Below are positions 1 to 8,403 of a stretch of 64,000 nt of DNA, piece by piece (within the stretch, counting starts at the first letter, position 1; every line of letters begins with the position of its first letter). Both the position numbers and the translations under genes were made by a program. Where the stretch lies: positions 1 through 64,000 of the forward strand of contig SZOX01000003.1 of assembly GCA_030263385.1 (NCBI GenBank), written 5' to 3'. The notes beneath the pieces were generated by a model, which was not told where the DNA came from, made no database searches, and saw nothing but the letters and a program-made list of their open reading frames with translations. This DNA is from Zeimonas sp003577305. Lineage in GTDB: Bacteria; Pseudomonadota; Gammaproteobacteria; Burkholderiales; Burkholderiaceae_E.

Positions 1-20
1 GGCTTCCCTCGCCTACCTCG

Positions 21-77
21 CAAATCGGCACCCGCGTCGTACGCGCTGCGCGCGGACGAGCGGGTCCCGCCGATTTG
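21..77. repeat. Inverted repeat, 9-bp perfect core
   Basis: CAAATCGGC at 21-29 is matched by its reverse complement GCCGATTTG at 69-77. Similarity continues imperfectly on both sides: CTACC before the left arm has a counterpart GGTAG after the right arm, and a CCCG/CGGG pair lies inside. It could be a REP-like intergenic repeat, a terminator of an upstream gene without a clear T tract, or a regulatory hairpin. No second copy was noticed in the window. Confidence 0.5.
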
Positions 78-229
78 CTTTCGGTAGCGCTCGGCTTGCC
101 AAATGCCCGGCCGGGTGCGCAGCGCGCCCTGGCCGGCGCAGCGCGGCGCAGCCCCGCGGAACCCCATGGCCCGCCGGCCGGCACGTCGCGATCCTCGGGG
201 CGGCGGGATCCGGTCGCATCCGCGTGAAG

Positions 230-258
230 TTGCGGCGCCCGGCTCTGCCTGCTATGAT
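230..258 (+). promoter_or_regulatory. Predicted sigma-70 promoter for rplC operon
   Basis: TTGCGG at 230-235 and TATGAT at 253-258 are separated by exactly 17 bases. Both hexamers match consensus in at least four of six positions. Transcription would start near 265, about 80 bases before the rplC start codon. With no rpsJ between it and rplC, this looks like the promoter that opens the ribosomal operon here. Confidence 0.65.
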
Positions 259-345
259 CGCAATCTTTTTTCAGGGCGGGGTGCCACGCGCAACGCCGCC
301 CGGCGCATCACACCTGGCCAATCGCAGCCGGGATCGGAGAGAACA

Positions 346-1017
346 ATGAGCCTTGGCCTCGTGGGACGCAAGGTCGGCATGATGCGCATCTTCACCGACG
401 ATGGCGACTCCATCCCGGTGACGGTGCTCGACGTGTCGGACAACCGCGTCACCCAGATCAAGACCGTCGAGAACGACGGTTACAGCGCCGTCCAGCTCAC
501 CTGGGGCAAGCGCCGCGCCACCCGCGTCACCAAGCCCCAGGCCGGGCACTTCGCGAAAGCGGGGGTCGAGGCCGGCAGCATCGTGCGCGAATTCCGTGTC
601 GCTCCCGAGGCGCTCGGCGAACTGCAGCCGGGCGCAGTCGTCCAGGCCGGCATCTTCTCGGCCGGCCAGAAGGTCGACGTGCACGGTACCTCCATCGGCA
701 AGGGCTTCGCCGGCACGATCAAGCGCCACAACTTCGGTTCCGGGCGCGCCTCGCACGGCAACTCGCGCTCGCACAACGTGCCGGGCTCGATCGGCATGGC
801 GCAGGATCCGGGCCGCGTGTTCCCGGGCAAGCGCATGCCGGGCCATCTCGGCGCGGTCGCGAGCACCGTGCAGAACCTCGAGATCGCCCGGGTCGACGCC
901 GAGCGCGGCCTGCTGATGGTGCGCGGCGCGGTGCCCGGCTCGAAGAACGGAAACGTCGTCGTGACCCCGGCGGTGCGTGCGCGCGCCCCGGGCAAGCGCG
1001 CGGCGAACCTGGCGTGA
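346..1017 (+). CDS. rplC: 50S ribosomal protein L3
   Basis: Encodes L3 (223 aa), an early-assembling 23S rRNA-binding protein whose long loop reaches the peptidyl-transferase centre. The N-terminus MSLGLVGRKVGM and the loop with GSIGMAQDPGRVFPGK followed by RMPGH are typical of L3. The ATG at 346 follows a GGAGAG ribosome-binding site. The frame is open further upstream, but that part does not resemble L3, so this start is preferred. First gene of the ribosomal run; rplD follows after 13 bases. Length is normal for the family. Confidence 0.97.
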   Translation: MSLGLVGRKVGMMRIFTDDGDSIPVTVLDVSDNRVTQIKTVENDGYSAVQLTWGKRRATRVTKPQAGHFAKAGVEAGSIVREFRVAPEALGELQPGAVVQAGIFSAGQKVDVHGTSIGKGFAGTIKRHNFGSGRASHGNSRSHNVPGSIGMAQDPGRVFPGKRMPGHLGAVASTVQNLEIARVDAERGLLMVRGAVPGSKNGNVVVTPAVRARAPGKRAANLA

Positions 1018-1030
1018 GGAGCCCGAGCCA

Positions 1031-1663
1031 ATGGAACTGAAACTGCTCGACGCCACGGGTCAGCCGGCAGCGAAGGTCGAGGCGCCGGACACGATCTTCG
1101 GCCGCGATTTCAACGAGCCGCTGATCCACCAGGTGGTGGTCGCCTATCGCGCGAACGGCCGCAGCGCGAACCGCGCGCAGAAAGACCGCGGCGCCGTCCG
1201 GCACTCGACCAAGAAGCCGTTCCGCCAGAAGGGCACCGGGCGCGCGCGCGCCGGCATGACCTCGAGCCCGCTGTGGCGCGGCGGCGGCAAGATCTTTCCG
1301 AATTCGCCCGACGAGAATTTCTCGCAGAAGGTCAACCGGAAGATGTATCGCGCCGGCGTCTGCTCGATCCTCTCGCAGCTCGCGCGCGAAGACCGCGTCG
1401 CCGTGATCGAGGAGCTCTCGATCGAGGCTCCGAAGACCAGGCTGCTCGCCGACAAGCTCGAGGCGATGGGCATGGGCCTGAACGGCGAGTCGGTGCTGGT
1501 CATCACCGACAGCCTCGACGAGAACCTCTATCTCGCTTCGCGCAACCTGCCGCACGTGCTGGTGGTCGAGCCGCGCCACGCCGACCCGGTGTCGCTGGTG
1601 CACTTCAGCAACGTGCTGATCACCAGGCCGGCGCTGGCCAGAGTCCAGGAGATGCTGGGATGA
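1031..1663 (+). CDS. rplD: 50S ribosomal protein L4
   Basis: Encodes L4 (210 aa), a 23S rRNA-binding protein that lines the exit tunnel; in E. coli it also represses its own operon. The conserved extended-loop region with KPFRQKGTGRARAG and SPLWRGGG lies at about residues 60-85. It starts 13 bases after rplC, and its stop overlaps the rplW start in an ATGA arrangement, so the two are probably translationally coupled. Length matches beta- and gammaproteobacterial L4. Confidence 0.97.
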   Translation: MELKLLDATGQPAAKVEAPDTIFGRDFNEPLIHQVVVAYRANGRSANRAQKDRGAVRHSTKKPFRQKGTGRARAGMTSSPLWRGGGKIFPNSPDENFSQKVNRKMYRAGVCSILSQLAREDRVAVIEELSIEAPKTRLLADKLEAMGMGLNGESVLVITDSLDENLYLASRNLPHVLVVEPRHADPVSLVHFSNVLITRPALARVQEMLG

Positions 1664-1956
1664 ACCAGGAACGTCTGATGACGGTGCTCGTGGCGCCCAT
1701 CGTCTCCGAGAAGGCGACGATGATCGCCGAGAAGAACGGCCAGGTGGCGTTCCGCGTGCTGCAGGACGCCACCCGGGACGAGATCCGGGCGGCGGTCGAG
1801 CTGCTGTTCGAGGTCCAGGTCGATTCGGTGCAGGTGCTCAACCAGAAGGGCAAGCAGAAGCGCTTCGGCCGCTACAACGGCCGCCGGCGCAACGTGCGCA
1901 AGGCCTACGTCAACCTGAAGCCGGGCCAGGAAATCAATTTCGCGGAGGCAATCTAG
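1660..1956 (+). CDS. rplW: 50S ribosomal protein L23
   Basis: Encodes L23 (98 aa), which sits at the mouth of the exit tunnel and docks trigger factor and SRP. The sequence APIVSEKATMIAEKNGQVAFRV near the N-terminus and the basic loop GKQKRFGRYNGRRRNVRKAYV are diagnostic. The ATG at 1660 overlaps the rplD stop. rplB starts on the base right after its stop codon. Confidence 0.96.
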   Translation: MNQERLMTVLVAPIVSEKATMIAEKNGQVAFRVLQDATRDEIRAAVELLFEVQVDSVQVLNQKGKQKRFGRYNGRRRNVRKAYVNLKPGQEINFAEAI

Positions 1957-2775
1957 ATGCCGGTCGTCAAGACGAAACCGACTTCGCCGGGTCGTCGCGC
2001 GATGGTGAAGATCGTGACCCCGGGCCTGCACAAGGGCGGTCCCGTGCCCGCGCTCACCGAATCGAAGAAGCGCGGGTCCGGGCGCAACAACCTGGGCCAC
2101 ATCACCACGCGGCACAAGGGCGGTGGCCACAAGGCGCACTACCGGATCGTCGACTTCCGTCGCAACAAGGACGGGATCCCGGCGAAGGTCGAGCGGCTCG
2201 AATACGATCCGAACCGCAGCGCGCATCTCGCGCTGCTGTGCTACGCCGACGGCGAGCGCCGCTACATCCTCGCGCCGCGCGGCATCGCGCCCGGCGCGGT
2301 GCTGATGAGCGGGGCCGAGGCGCCGATCCGGGCGGGCAACGCGCTGCCGATCCGCAGCATCCCGGTGGGCTCCTCGATCCACTGCATCGAGATGCTCCCG
2401 GGCAAGGGCGCGCAGCTCGCGCGCTCGGCGGGCACTTCGGTGCGGCTGCTGGCGCGCGAGGGCGCCTACGCGCAGCTGCGGCTGCGCTCGGGCGAGATCC
2501 GCAAGGTGCACATCGAGTGCCGCGCGACGATCGGAGAGGTGGGCAACGAAGAGCACAGCCTGCGCACGATCGGCAAGGCCGGCGCGAACCGCTGGCGCGG
2601 CATCCGTCCGACCGTGCGCGGCATCAGCATGAACCCGGTCGATCACCCGCACGGCGGGCGTTCGAACGGCGGTGGCCACCCGGTCTCGCCGTGGGGGGTG
2701 CCGACCAAGGGCTTCAAGACCCGTCGCAACAAGCGCACCGGCACGCTGATCGTGCAGCGCCGCGGCCGCAAGTAA
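1957..2775 (+). CDS. rplB: 50S ribosomal protein L2
   Basis: Encodes L2 (272 aa), needed for subunit joining and peptidyl-transferase activity. SPGRRAMVKIV at the N-terminus, HITTRHKGGGHK and the NPVDHPHGG motif carrying the functionally important histidine are all present. One oddity: the usual GGGEG-containing loop after DHPHGG is replaced by a shorter RSNGGGHPVSPWG, so the protein is about three residues shorter than most relatives. It begins immediately after the rplW stop; rpsS follows 22 bases downstream. Confidence 0.97.
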   Translation: MPVVKTKPTSPGRRAMVKIVTPGLHKGGPVPALTESKKRGSGRNNLGHITTRHKGGGHKAHYRIVDFRRNKDGIPAKVERLEYDPNRSAHLALLCYADGERRYILAPRGIAPGAVLMSGAEAPIRAGNALPIRSIPVGSSIHCIEMLPGKGAQLARSAGTSVRLLAREGAYAQLRLRSGEIRKVHIECRATIGEVGNEEHSLRTIGKAGANRWRGIRPTVRGISMNPVDHPHGGRSNGGGHPVSPWGVPTKGFKTRRNKRTGTLIVQRRGRK

Positions 2776-2797
2776 ACAGGCGAGTGACGAGCAACTT

Positions 2798-3079
2798 ATG
2801 GCACGTTCAGTAAAGAAAGGGCCCTTCGTCGACGCGCACCTGATGCACAAGGTCGACGTCGCGCTGGCCACGAAAGACAAGAAACCGATCCGCACCTGGT
2901 CGCGTCGCTCGACCGTCGTGCCCGAGTTCATCGGGCTGACGATCGCGGTGCACAACGGCAAGCAGCACGTGCCGGTGTTCATCAACGAGAACATGGTCGG
3001 CCACAAACTGGGCGAGTTCGCGATCACGCGCACGTTCAAGGGGCACGCCGCCGACAAGAAGTCGCCGGTGAGGCGCTAA
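2798..3079 (+). CDS. rpsS: 30S ribosomal protein S19
   Basis: Encodes S19 (93 aa), a 30S head protein that binds 16S rRNA next to S13. The N-terminus MARSVKKGPFVDAHL and the block TWSRRSTVVPEFIG are hallmarks of the family. Length is normal. It lies 22 bases after rplB and 12 bases before rplV in the standard S10 operon order. Confidence 0.97.
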   Translation: MARSVKKGPFVDAHLMHKVDVALATKDKKPIRTWSRRSTVVPEFIGLTIAVHNGKQHVPVFINENMVGHKLGEFAITRTFKGHAADKKSPVRR

Positions 3080-3091
3080 GGGGAACGAGAC

Positions 3092-3424
3092 ATGGAAACC
3101 CAGGCCATCCTGCGCGGGGTGCACCTGTCGGCCCAGAAGGGCCGGCTGGTCGCGGACATGGTGCGCGGAAAGCCGGTCGAGCAGGCGCTGAACATCCTCG
3201 CTTTCTCGCCGAAGAAGGCGTCGAAGATCGTCAGGAAGGTGCTCGAATCGGCGATCGCCAACGCCGAGCACAACGACGGCGCCGACGTCGACGAACTGAA
3301 GGTCAAGACGATCCACGTCGAGAAAGGCACCTCGATGCGGCGCTTCCACGCGCGCGCGAAGGGCCGCGGCTGCAGGATCGAGAAGCAGACCTGCCACATC
3401 TACGTCACCGTTGGCGACAGGTAA
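3092..3424 (+). CDS. rplV: 50S ribosomal protein L22
   Basis: Encodes L22 (110 aa), whose beta-hairpin lines the exit tunnel; mutations in it affect macrolide sensitivity in other bacteria. The sequences LRGVHLSAQKGRLVADMVRG, SPKKASKIVRKVLESAIANA and RFHARAKGRG are characteristic. It is followed by rpsC after 19 bases. A GGGGAACGAG ribosome-binding region precedes the ATG. Confidence 0.97.
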   Translation: METQAILRGVHLSAQKGRLVADMVRGKPVEQALNILAFSPKKASKIVRKVLESAIANAEHNDGADVDELKVKTIHVEKGTSMRRFHARAKGRGCRIEKQTCHIYVTVGDR

Positions 3425-3443
3425 GGAAACCGGAAGCAACGAC

Positions 3444-4307
<864 letters not shown>

Positions 4308-4310
4308 GCG

Positions 4311-4727
4311 ATGCTGCAACCCGCTCGACGCAAGTACAGGAAAGAACAGAAGGGCCGCAACAAGGGCATCGCCACGCGGGGCACCTCGGTTTCGTTCGGT
4401 GATTTCGGCCTGAAGGCGATCGGCCGCGGCCGGCTCACCGCACGCCAGATCGAGGCGGCGCGCCGCGCGATGACGCGCCATATCAAACGCGGCGGCCGGG
4501 TGTGGATCCGCATCTTCCCCGACAAACCGGTCTCGAAGAAGCCTGCCGAAGTCCGCATGGGCAGCGGCAAGGGCAATCCCGAGTTCTACGTGGCCGAGAT
4601 CCAGCCGGGCAAGGTCCTCTACGAAATGGACGGCGTGAACGAGGCGCTGGCCCGCGAGGCGTTCGCGCTCGCAGCGGCCAAGCTGCCGATCGCCACCGTC
4701 TTCGTCTCCCGCATGGTCGGCGCGTGA
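4311..4727 (+). CDS. rplP: 50S ribosomal protein L16
   Basis: Encodes L16 (138 aa), which contacts tRNA near the A site and is needed for late 50S assembly. The start MLQPARRKYRKEQKGR and the central RQIEAARRAMTRHIKRGG followed by RIFPDKPVSKKPAEVRMG are diagnostic. It begins three bases after the rpsC stop. Length is usual (136-138 aa). Confidence 0.97.
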   Translation: MLQPARRKYRKEQKGRNKGIATRGTSVSFGDFGLKAIGRGRLTARQIEAARRAMTRHIKRGGRVWIRIFPDKPVSKKPAEVRMGSGKGNPEFYVAEIQPGKVLYEMDGVNEALAREAFALAAAKLPIATVFVSRMVGA

Positions 4728-4756
4728 GCGCGGCCGGCGACGACAAGGGCACGAAC

Positions 4757-4951
4757 ATGAAAGCGAAAGAACTGCGCGCCAGGGATCCCGAGGCGCTCAG
4801 GAAGGAACTCGGCGAACTGCTCAGGGCGCACTTCTCGCTGCGCATGCAGATCGCCACGCAGCAGCTCACCAACACCAGCCAGCTGGGCAAGACGCGGCGC
4901 GACATCGCGCGCGTGCGCACGGTGCTGAACGAGAAGGCGGCCGCCAAATGA
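4757..4951 (+). CDS. rpmC: 50S ribosomal protein L29
   Basis: Encodes L29 (64 aa), a small two-helix protein near the exit tunnel beside L23. The start MKAKELRARDPEAL and the C-terminal GKTRRDIARVRTVLNEK identify it. A longer frame exists upstream, but it overlaps rplP and lacks L29 character. The stop overlaps the rpsQ start as ATGA, suggesting coupled translation. Confidence 0.94.
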   Translation: MKAKELRARDPEALRKELGELLRAHFSLRMQIATQQLTNTSQLGKTRRDIARVRTVLNEKAAAK

Positions 4952-5238
4952 CGACGACCCGGGCGACGGCGGACGCTTCCGCCACCAGAACCGCAGTCAA
5001 GCGCACGCTGGTCGGGCGCGTGGTCAGCAACAAGATGCAGAAGACGGTCACGGTGCTGATCGAGCGGCGCGTCAAGCATCCGGTTTACGGCAAGTACATC
5101 GTACGCAGCACGCGCTGCCATGCGCACGCCGAGACGCCGTACAACGAAGGCGACCTGGTCGAGATCCAGGAATGCCGTCCGGTGTCGCGCACCAAGGCCT
5201 GGAAGGTCACCCGGCTGGTGACCCCGGCTTCGGCCTGA
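4948..5238 (+). CDS. rpsQ: 30S ribosomal protein S17
   Basis: Encodes S17 (96 aa), an OB-fold protein that binds 16S rRNA early in assembly. The core LVGRVVSNKMQKTVTVLIER and CRPVSRTKAWKVTRLV are typical. The ATG overlaps the rpmC stop. The first 17 or so residues are a variable Thr/Ala-rich extension. It is the last gene before a 218-base gap that carries the promoter for rplN. Confidence 0.96.
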   Translation: MTTTRATADASATRTAVKRTLVGRVVSNKMQKTVTVLIERRVKHPVYGKYIVRSTRCHAHAETPYNEGDLVEIQECRPVSRTKAWKVTRLVTPASA

Positions 5239-5314
5239 TCTTCCGGGCAGTCGCGCTGGCGGCGGCCCGTGCCGGGCGGCCAGCCCGCTCCGGCGGCGCG
5301 CGACTGCAACGGCC

Positions 5315-5343
5315 TTGCGCAACGCTTCGGCGCGTGCAATAAT
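5315..5343 (+). promoter_or_regulatory. Predicted sigma-70 promoter for the spc segment
   Basis: TTGCGC at 5315-5320 and AATAAT at 5338-5343 are 17 bases apart. A TG dinucleotide at 5335-5336 gives an extended -10 element (TGC then AATAAT). Predicted transcription start is near 5350, about 107 bases before rplN. The 218-base gap between rpsQ and rplN is the largest inside the ribosomal cluster and matches the classical S10/spc operon boundary. Confidence 0.65.
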
Positions 5344-5456
5344 GTTCGGCTCTGGTTGACGGGCGGGTACCGCCACCAGACCACCCAACCCACGGGACCA
5401 ATACTGACCGCGAGAAAGCCTTCCGGGCCGGCCGCGGATCAAGTTGGGGCAGACAA

Positions 5457-5825
5457 ATGATCCAGATGCAAACGACGCTGGACGTCGCCGACAACACCGG
5501 CGCGCGCTCAGTCATGTGTATCAAGGTGCTCGGCGGCTCGAAGCGTCGCTACGCCGGCATCGGCGACATCATCAAGGTCTCCGTCAAGGACGCGCAGCCG
5601 CGCGGGCGCGTCAAGAAGGGCGAGATCTACAACGCGGTCGTCGTGCGCACGGCCAAGGGCGTGCGCCGCCAGGACGGCTCGCTGATCCGCTTCGACGGCA
5701 ACGCCGCGGTGCTGCTCAACGCGAAGCTCGAGCCGATCGGCACGCGCATCTTCGGGCCGGTCACGCGCGAGCTGCGCACCGAGCGCTTCATGAAGATCGT
5801 TTCGCTCGCACCGGAGGTGATCTGA
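5457..5825 (+). CDS. rplN: 50S ribosomal protein L14
   Basis: Encodes L14 (122 aa), a 23S rRNA-binding protein at the subunit interface and the silencing-factor RsfS site. MIQMQTTLDVADNTGAR at the N-terminus and GSKRRYAGIGDIIKVSVKDA are diagnostic. First gene of the spc segment, with its own predicted promoter upstream. Its stop overlaps the rplX start by one base (TGATG). Confidence 0.97.
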   Translation: MIQMQTTLDVADNTGARSVMCIKVLGGSKRRYAGIGDIIKVSVKDAQPRGRVKKGEIYNAVVVRTAKGVRRQDGSLIRFDGNAAVLLNAKLEPIGTRIFGPVTRELRTERFMKIVSLAPEVI

Positions 5826-6148
5826 TGCAGAAGATCCGCAAGGGCGATGAAGTGATCGTCATCGCCGGGCGTGACAAGGGCAAGCGCGGCACGGTGCTGC
5901 GCCGGGTCGACCCCACCCACCTGGTCGTCGAGGGCGTGAACGTGGTCAGGAAGCACGTCCGTCCCAACCCGATGAAGGGGCAGGTCGGCGGAATCGTCGA
6001 CAAGTCGATGCCGATCGACCAGTCGAACCTGATGCTGCTGAATCCGGCCACGGGCAAGGGCGATCGCGTCGGCGTGAAGACGCTCGAAGACGGCCGCAAG
6101 GTGCGCGTCTTCAAGTCCAACGGCGAAATGGTGACTGTCCGGGGATGA
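5825..6148 (+). CDS. rplX: 50S ribosomal protein L24
   Basis: Encodes L24 (107 aa), an assembly-initiating protein with a KOW motif. MQKIRKGDEVIVIAGRDKGK at residues 1-20 is the KOW region. VEGVNVVRKHVRPNP follows at about residues 39-53. The ATG shares a base with the rplN stop codon, so reinitiation is likely. A longer in-frame opening runs back into rplN and is not supported. Confidence 0.96.
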   Translation: MQKIRKGDEVIVIAGRDKGKRGTVLRRVDPTHLVVEGVNVVRKHVRPNPMKGQVGGIVDKSMPIDQSNLMLLNPATGKGDRVGVKTLEDGRKVRVFKSNGEMVTVRG

Positions 6149-6173
6149 ACCCCGGGCGCATTGGGAAATCGAA

Positions 6174-6713
6174 ATGACTCGCCTGCAAGAGCACTATCGC
6201 GAGAAGGTCGTACCCGACCTGATGAAGCAGTTCGGCTACAAGTCCGTGATGGAGGTGCCGCGCATCTCGAAGATCACGCTGAACATGGGCGTGTCCGAGG
6301 CGGTGGCCGACAAGAAGGTCCTGGAGAACGCGTCGGCCGACCTGACGAAGATCGCCGGCCAGAAGGTCGTGACCACCAGGGCGAAGAAGGCGATCGCCGG
6401 CTTCAAGATCCGTACCGGCTATCCGATCGGCTGCATGGTCACGCTGCGCGGCGAACGCATGTTCGAGTTCCTCGACCGCCTGGTGACGATTGCGCTGCCG
6501 CGCGTGCGCGACTTCCGGGGCGTGTCGGCGAAGGCGTTCGACGGTCGCGGCAACTACAACCTCGGGGTCAAGGAGCAGATCATCTTCCCCGAGATCGAAT
6601 ACGACAAGGTCGATGCGCTGCGTGGGCTGAACATCAGCATCACCACCACCGCGAAGAACGACGAGGAAGCGAAGGCGCTGCTGGCGGCCTTCAGGTTCCC
6701 GTTCCGCAACTGA
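6174..6713 (+). CDS. rplE: 50S ribosomal protein L5
   Basis: Encodes L5 (179 aa), which binds 5S rRNA and forms an intersubunit bridge. MTRLQEHYREKVVPDLMKQF at the start, KITLNMGVSEA and GNYNLGVKEQIIFPEI near the C-terminus match the family. In E. coli, S8 regulates the spc operon by binding around the start of this gene; whether that holds here cannot be judged by eye. Length is normal. Confidence 0.97.
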   Translation: MTRLQEHYREKVVPDLMKQFGYKSVMEVPRISKITLNMGVSEAVADKKVLENASADLTKIAGQKVVTTRAKKAIAGFKIRTGYPIGCMVTLRGERMFEFLDRLVTIALPRVRDFRGVSAKAFDGRGNYNLGVKEQIIFPEIEYDKVDALRGLNISITTTAKNDEEAKALLAAFRFPFRN

Positions 6714-6730
6714 ATCGAGGAAGCAGACAA

Positions 6731-7036
6731 GTGGCCAAACTCGCCATGATCAACCGGGACCTGAAGCGCCAGGCGATGGTGCGCAAGTTCGCAGCCAGGC
6801 GCAAGGCGCTCGAGGCGATCATCAACGACCAGTCGCTGTCGCTGGAAGAGCGCTACCAGGCGCGCCTGAAGCTGCAGGCGCTGCCGCGCGACTCCAGCCC
6901 GACGCGGCTTCGCAATCGCTGCGAGATCACGGGTCGCCCGCGCGGCACCTTCCGCAAGTTCGGGCTCGGCCGCAACAAGCTTCGCGAGGTCGCGATGCGC
7001 GGCGAGATCCCGGGCCTGACCAAGGCGAGCTGGTAA
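6731..7036 (+). CDS. rpsN: 30S ribosomal protein S14 (zinc-free form)
   Basis: Encodes S14 (101 aa), a 30S head protein. It begins with GTG at 6731, preceded by GAGGAAG. This start gives MAKLAMINRDLKRQ and the standard 101-residue length, while the ATG at 6746 would cut off the conserved N-terminus. The C-terminal block CEITGRPRGTFRKFGL followed by LREVAMRGEIPGLTKASW is diagnostic. The CXXC zinc ligands of the short form are missing, so this is the long zinc-independent type. Confidence 0.96.
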   Translation: MAKLAMINRDLKRQAMVRKFAARRKALEAIINDQSLSLEERYQARLKLQALPRDSSPTRLRNRCEITGRPRGTFRKFGLGRNKLREVAMRGEIPGLTKASW

Positions 7037-7050
7037 ACAAGGAATCCATC

Positions 7051-7446
7051 ATGAGCATGAGCGATCCGGTCGCCGACATGTTCACGCGCATCCGCAACGC
7101 GCAGCGCGTCGAAAAGGAATCGGTGTCAATGCCGTCGTCCAAGCTGAAAGTGGCGATCGCGCAGGTCCTGAAGGACGAGGGCTACATCGACGGCTTCGCG
7201 GTCAAGGGCGAGGGCGTCAAGAACGAGCTCGAAGTGCAGCTGAAGTACTACGCGGGCCGCCCCGTGATCGAGCGGCTCGAGCGGGTGTCGCGCCCCGGCC
7301 TGCGCGTGTACCGCGGCCGCGACGCGCTGCCGCAGGTGATGAACGGCCTGGGCGTGGCGATCGTCACCACGCCCAAGGGCGTCATGACCGACCGCCGCGC
7401 GCGCGCAAGCGGCGTGGGCGGCGAAGTCATCGCCTACGTGGCCTGA
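7051..7446 (+). CDS. rpsH: 30S ribosomal protein S8
   Basis: Encodes S8 (131 aa), a 16S rRNA central-domain binder and, in E. coli, repressor of the spc operon. MSDPVADMFTRIRNAQ at the N-terminus and GVAIVTTPKGVMTDRRARA near the C-terminus identify it. Two starts are possible, ATG at 7051 or at 7057; the second gives the common MSDP N-terminus. Confidence 0.97.
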   Translation: MSMSDPVADMFTRIRNAQRVEKESVSMPSSKLKVAIAQVLKDEGYIDGFAVKGEGVKNELEVQLKYYAGRPVIERLERVSRPGLRVYRGRDALPQVMNGLGVAIVTTPKGVMTDRRARASGVGGEVIAYVA

Positions 7447-7457
7447 CGGAGGTTGGG

Positions 7458-7991
7458 ATGTCTCGAGTAGGCAAGAATCCGGTCGCGGTGCCGGCGGGCG
7501 TCGAAGTGGCGCTGTCCGACGGTGCGATCACGGTCAAGGGCCCCCTGGGCACGCTCACCCGGCGGGTCGATCCGCTGGTGAAGATCGCCCGCGAAGGCGC
7601 CGAACTCACCTTCCCGCCGGCCGACGAGAGCCGCGAGGCGAACGCGATGAGCGGCACCTATCGCGCGCTGGTCGCCAACATGGTGCACGGCGTCTCGAAG
7701 GGCTTCGAGAAGAGGCTGCAGCTCGTGGGCACCGGCTACCGCGCGCAGGCGCAGGGCGCGAACCTGAACCTGTCGCTCGGCTTCTCGCATCCGGTGGTCT
7801 ACCAGCTGCCGGCCGGCGTGAAGGCCGAGACGCCCACGCAGACCGAGATCGTGATCAAGGGCGCCGACAAGCAGGTGGTCGGCCAGGTGGCCGCCGAGAT
7901 CCGCGCGTATCGCGAACCCGAGCCGTACAAGGGCAAGGGCGTGCGCTACGCCGACGAGCGGGTGGCGTTGAAGGAAGTGAAGAAGAAGTGA
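7458..7991 (+). CDS. rplF: 50S ribosomal protein L6
   Basis: Encodes L6 (177 aa), a two-domain protein near the factor-binding site. MSRVGKNPVAVPAGVEV at the start and the C-terminal EPYKGKGVRYADERV block are typical. It lies 11 bases after rpsH. Length equals E. coli L6. Confidence 0.97.
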   Translation: MSRVGKNPVAVPAGVEVALSDGAITVKGPLGTLTRRVDPLVKIAREGAELTFPPADESREANAMSGTYRALVANMVHGVSKGFEKRLQLVGTGYRAQAQGANLNLSLGFSHPVVYQLPAGVKAETPTQTEIVIKGADKQVVGQVAAEIRAYREPEPYKGKGVRYADERVALKEVKKK

Positions 7992-8021
7992 GCCCTCCGG
8001 CTGCTTCCAGGGAATCGACCG

Positions 8022-8387
8022 ATGGACACGAACCAATCCCGTCTGCGCCGTGCCCGCCAGACCCGGCTGAAGATCCGCGAACTGCGGGCTCGCCGGCTGA
8101 CCGTGCACCGCACCAACCTGCACATCTACGCCAGCATCCTCGACGACTCCGGCGAGAAGGTGCTCGTTTCGGCCTCCACGGTCGAGCGGGAAGTGCGCGC
8201 GCAGCTTGCAGGAAAACAGGGACGCGGCGGCAACGTCGACGCCGCCGCGCTGGTGGGCAGGCGCATCGCCGAGAAGGCGCTGGCGGCGGGCATCGATAGC
8301 GTGGCCTTCGATCGCAGCGGCTACCGCTTCCACGGGCGCGTGAAGGCGCTCGCCGAAGCGGCGCGCGAAGCTGGCCTGAAGTTCTGA
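8022..8387 (+). CDS. rplR: 50S ribosomal protein L18
   Basis: Encodes L18 (121 aa), which binds 5S rRNA with L5. RRARQTRLKIRELRARRLTV is the basic N-terminus, and FDRSGYRFHGRVKALAEAARE is the conserved C-terminal signature. It sits between rplF and rpsE in the standard spc order. Confidence 0.96.
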   Translation: MDTNQSRLRRARQTRLKIRELRARRLTVHRTNLHIYASILDDSGEKVLVSASTVEREVRAQLAGKQGRGGNVDAAALVGRRIAEKALAAGIDSVAFDRSGYRFHGRVKALAEAAREAGLKF

Positions 8388-8403
8388 GCGGACGGATTCG
8401 AAC

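Larger units (their letters stand above)
1..345. other. Gene-free leader upstream of rplC
   Basis: No credible coding region is seen on either strand in these 345 bases. Open frames here have no recognisable ribosomal or other protein sequence, and the frame upstream of rplC that stays open is a GC-rich artefact. In related bacteria the S10 gene (rpsJ) normally lies just before rplC, but its C-terminal coding sequence is not here. The stretch holds an inverted repeat near its left end and a sigma-70 type promoter about 90 bases before rplC. Confidence 0.75.

Noticed and set aside
103..345. N-terminal extension of rplC back to position 103
   Set aside because: The added residues are not L3-like, span a promoter and lack a ribosome-binding site; the start at 346 fits the family.
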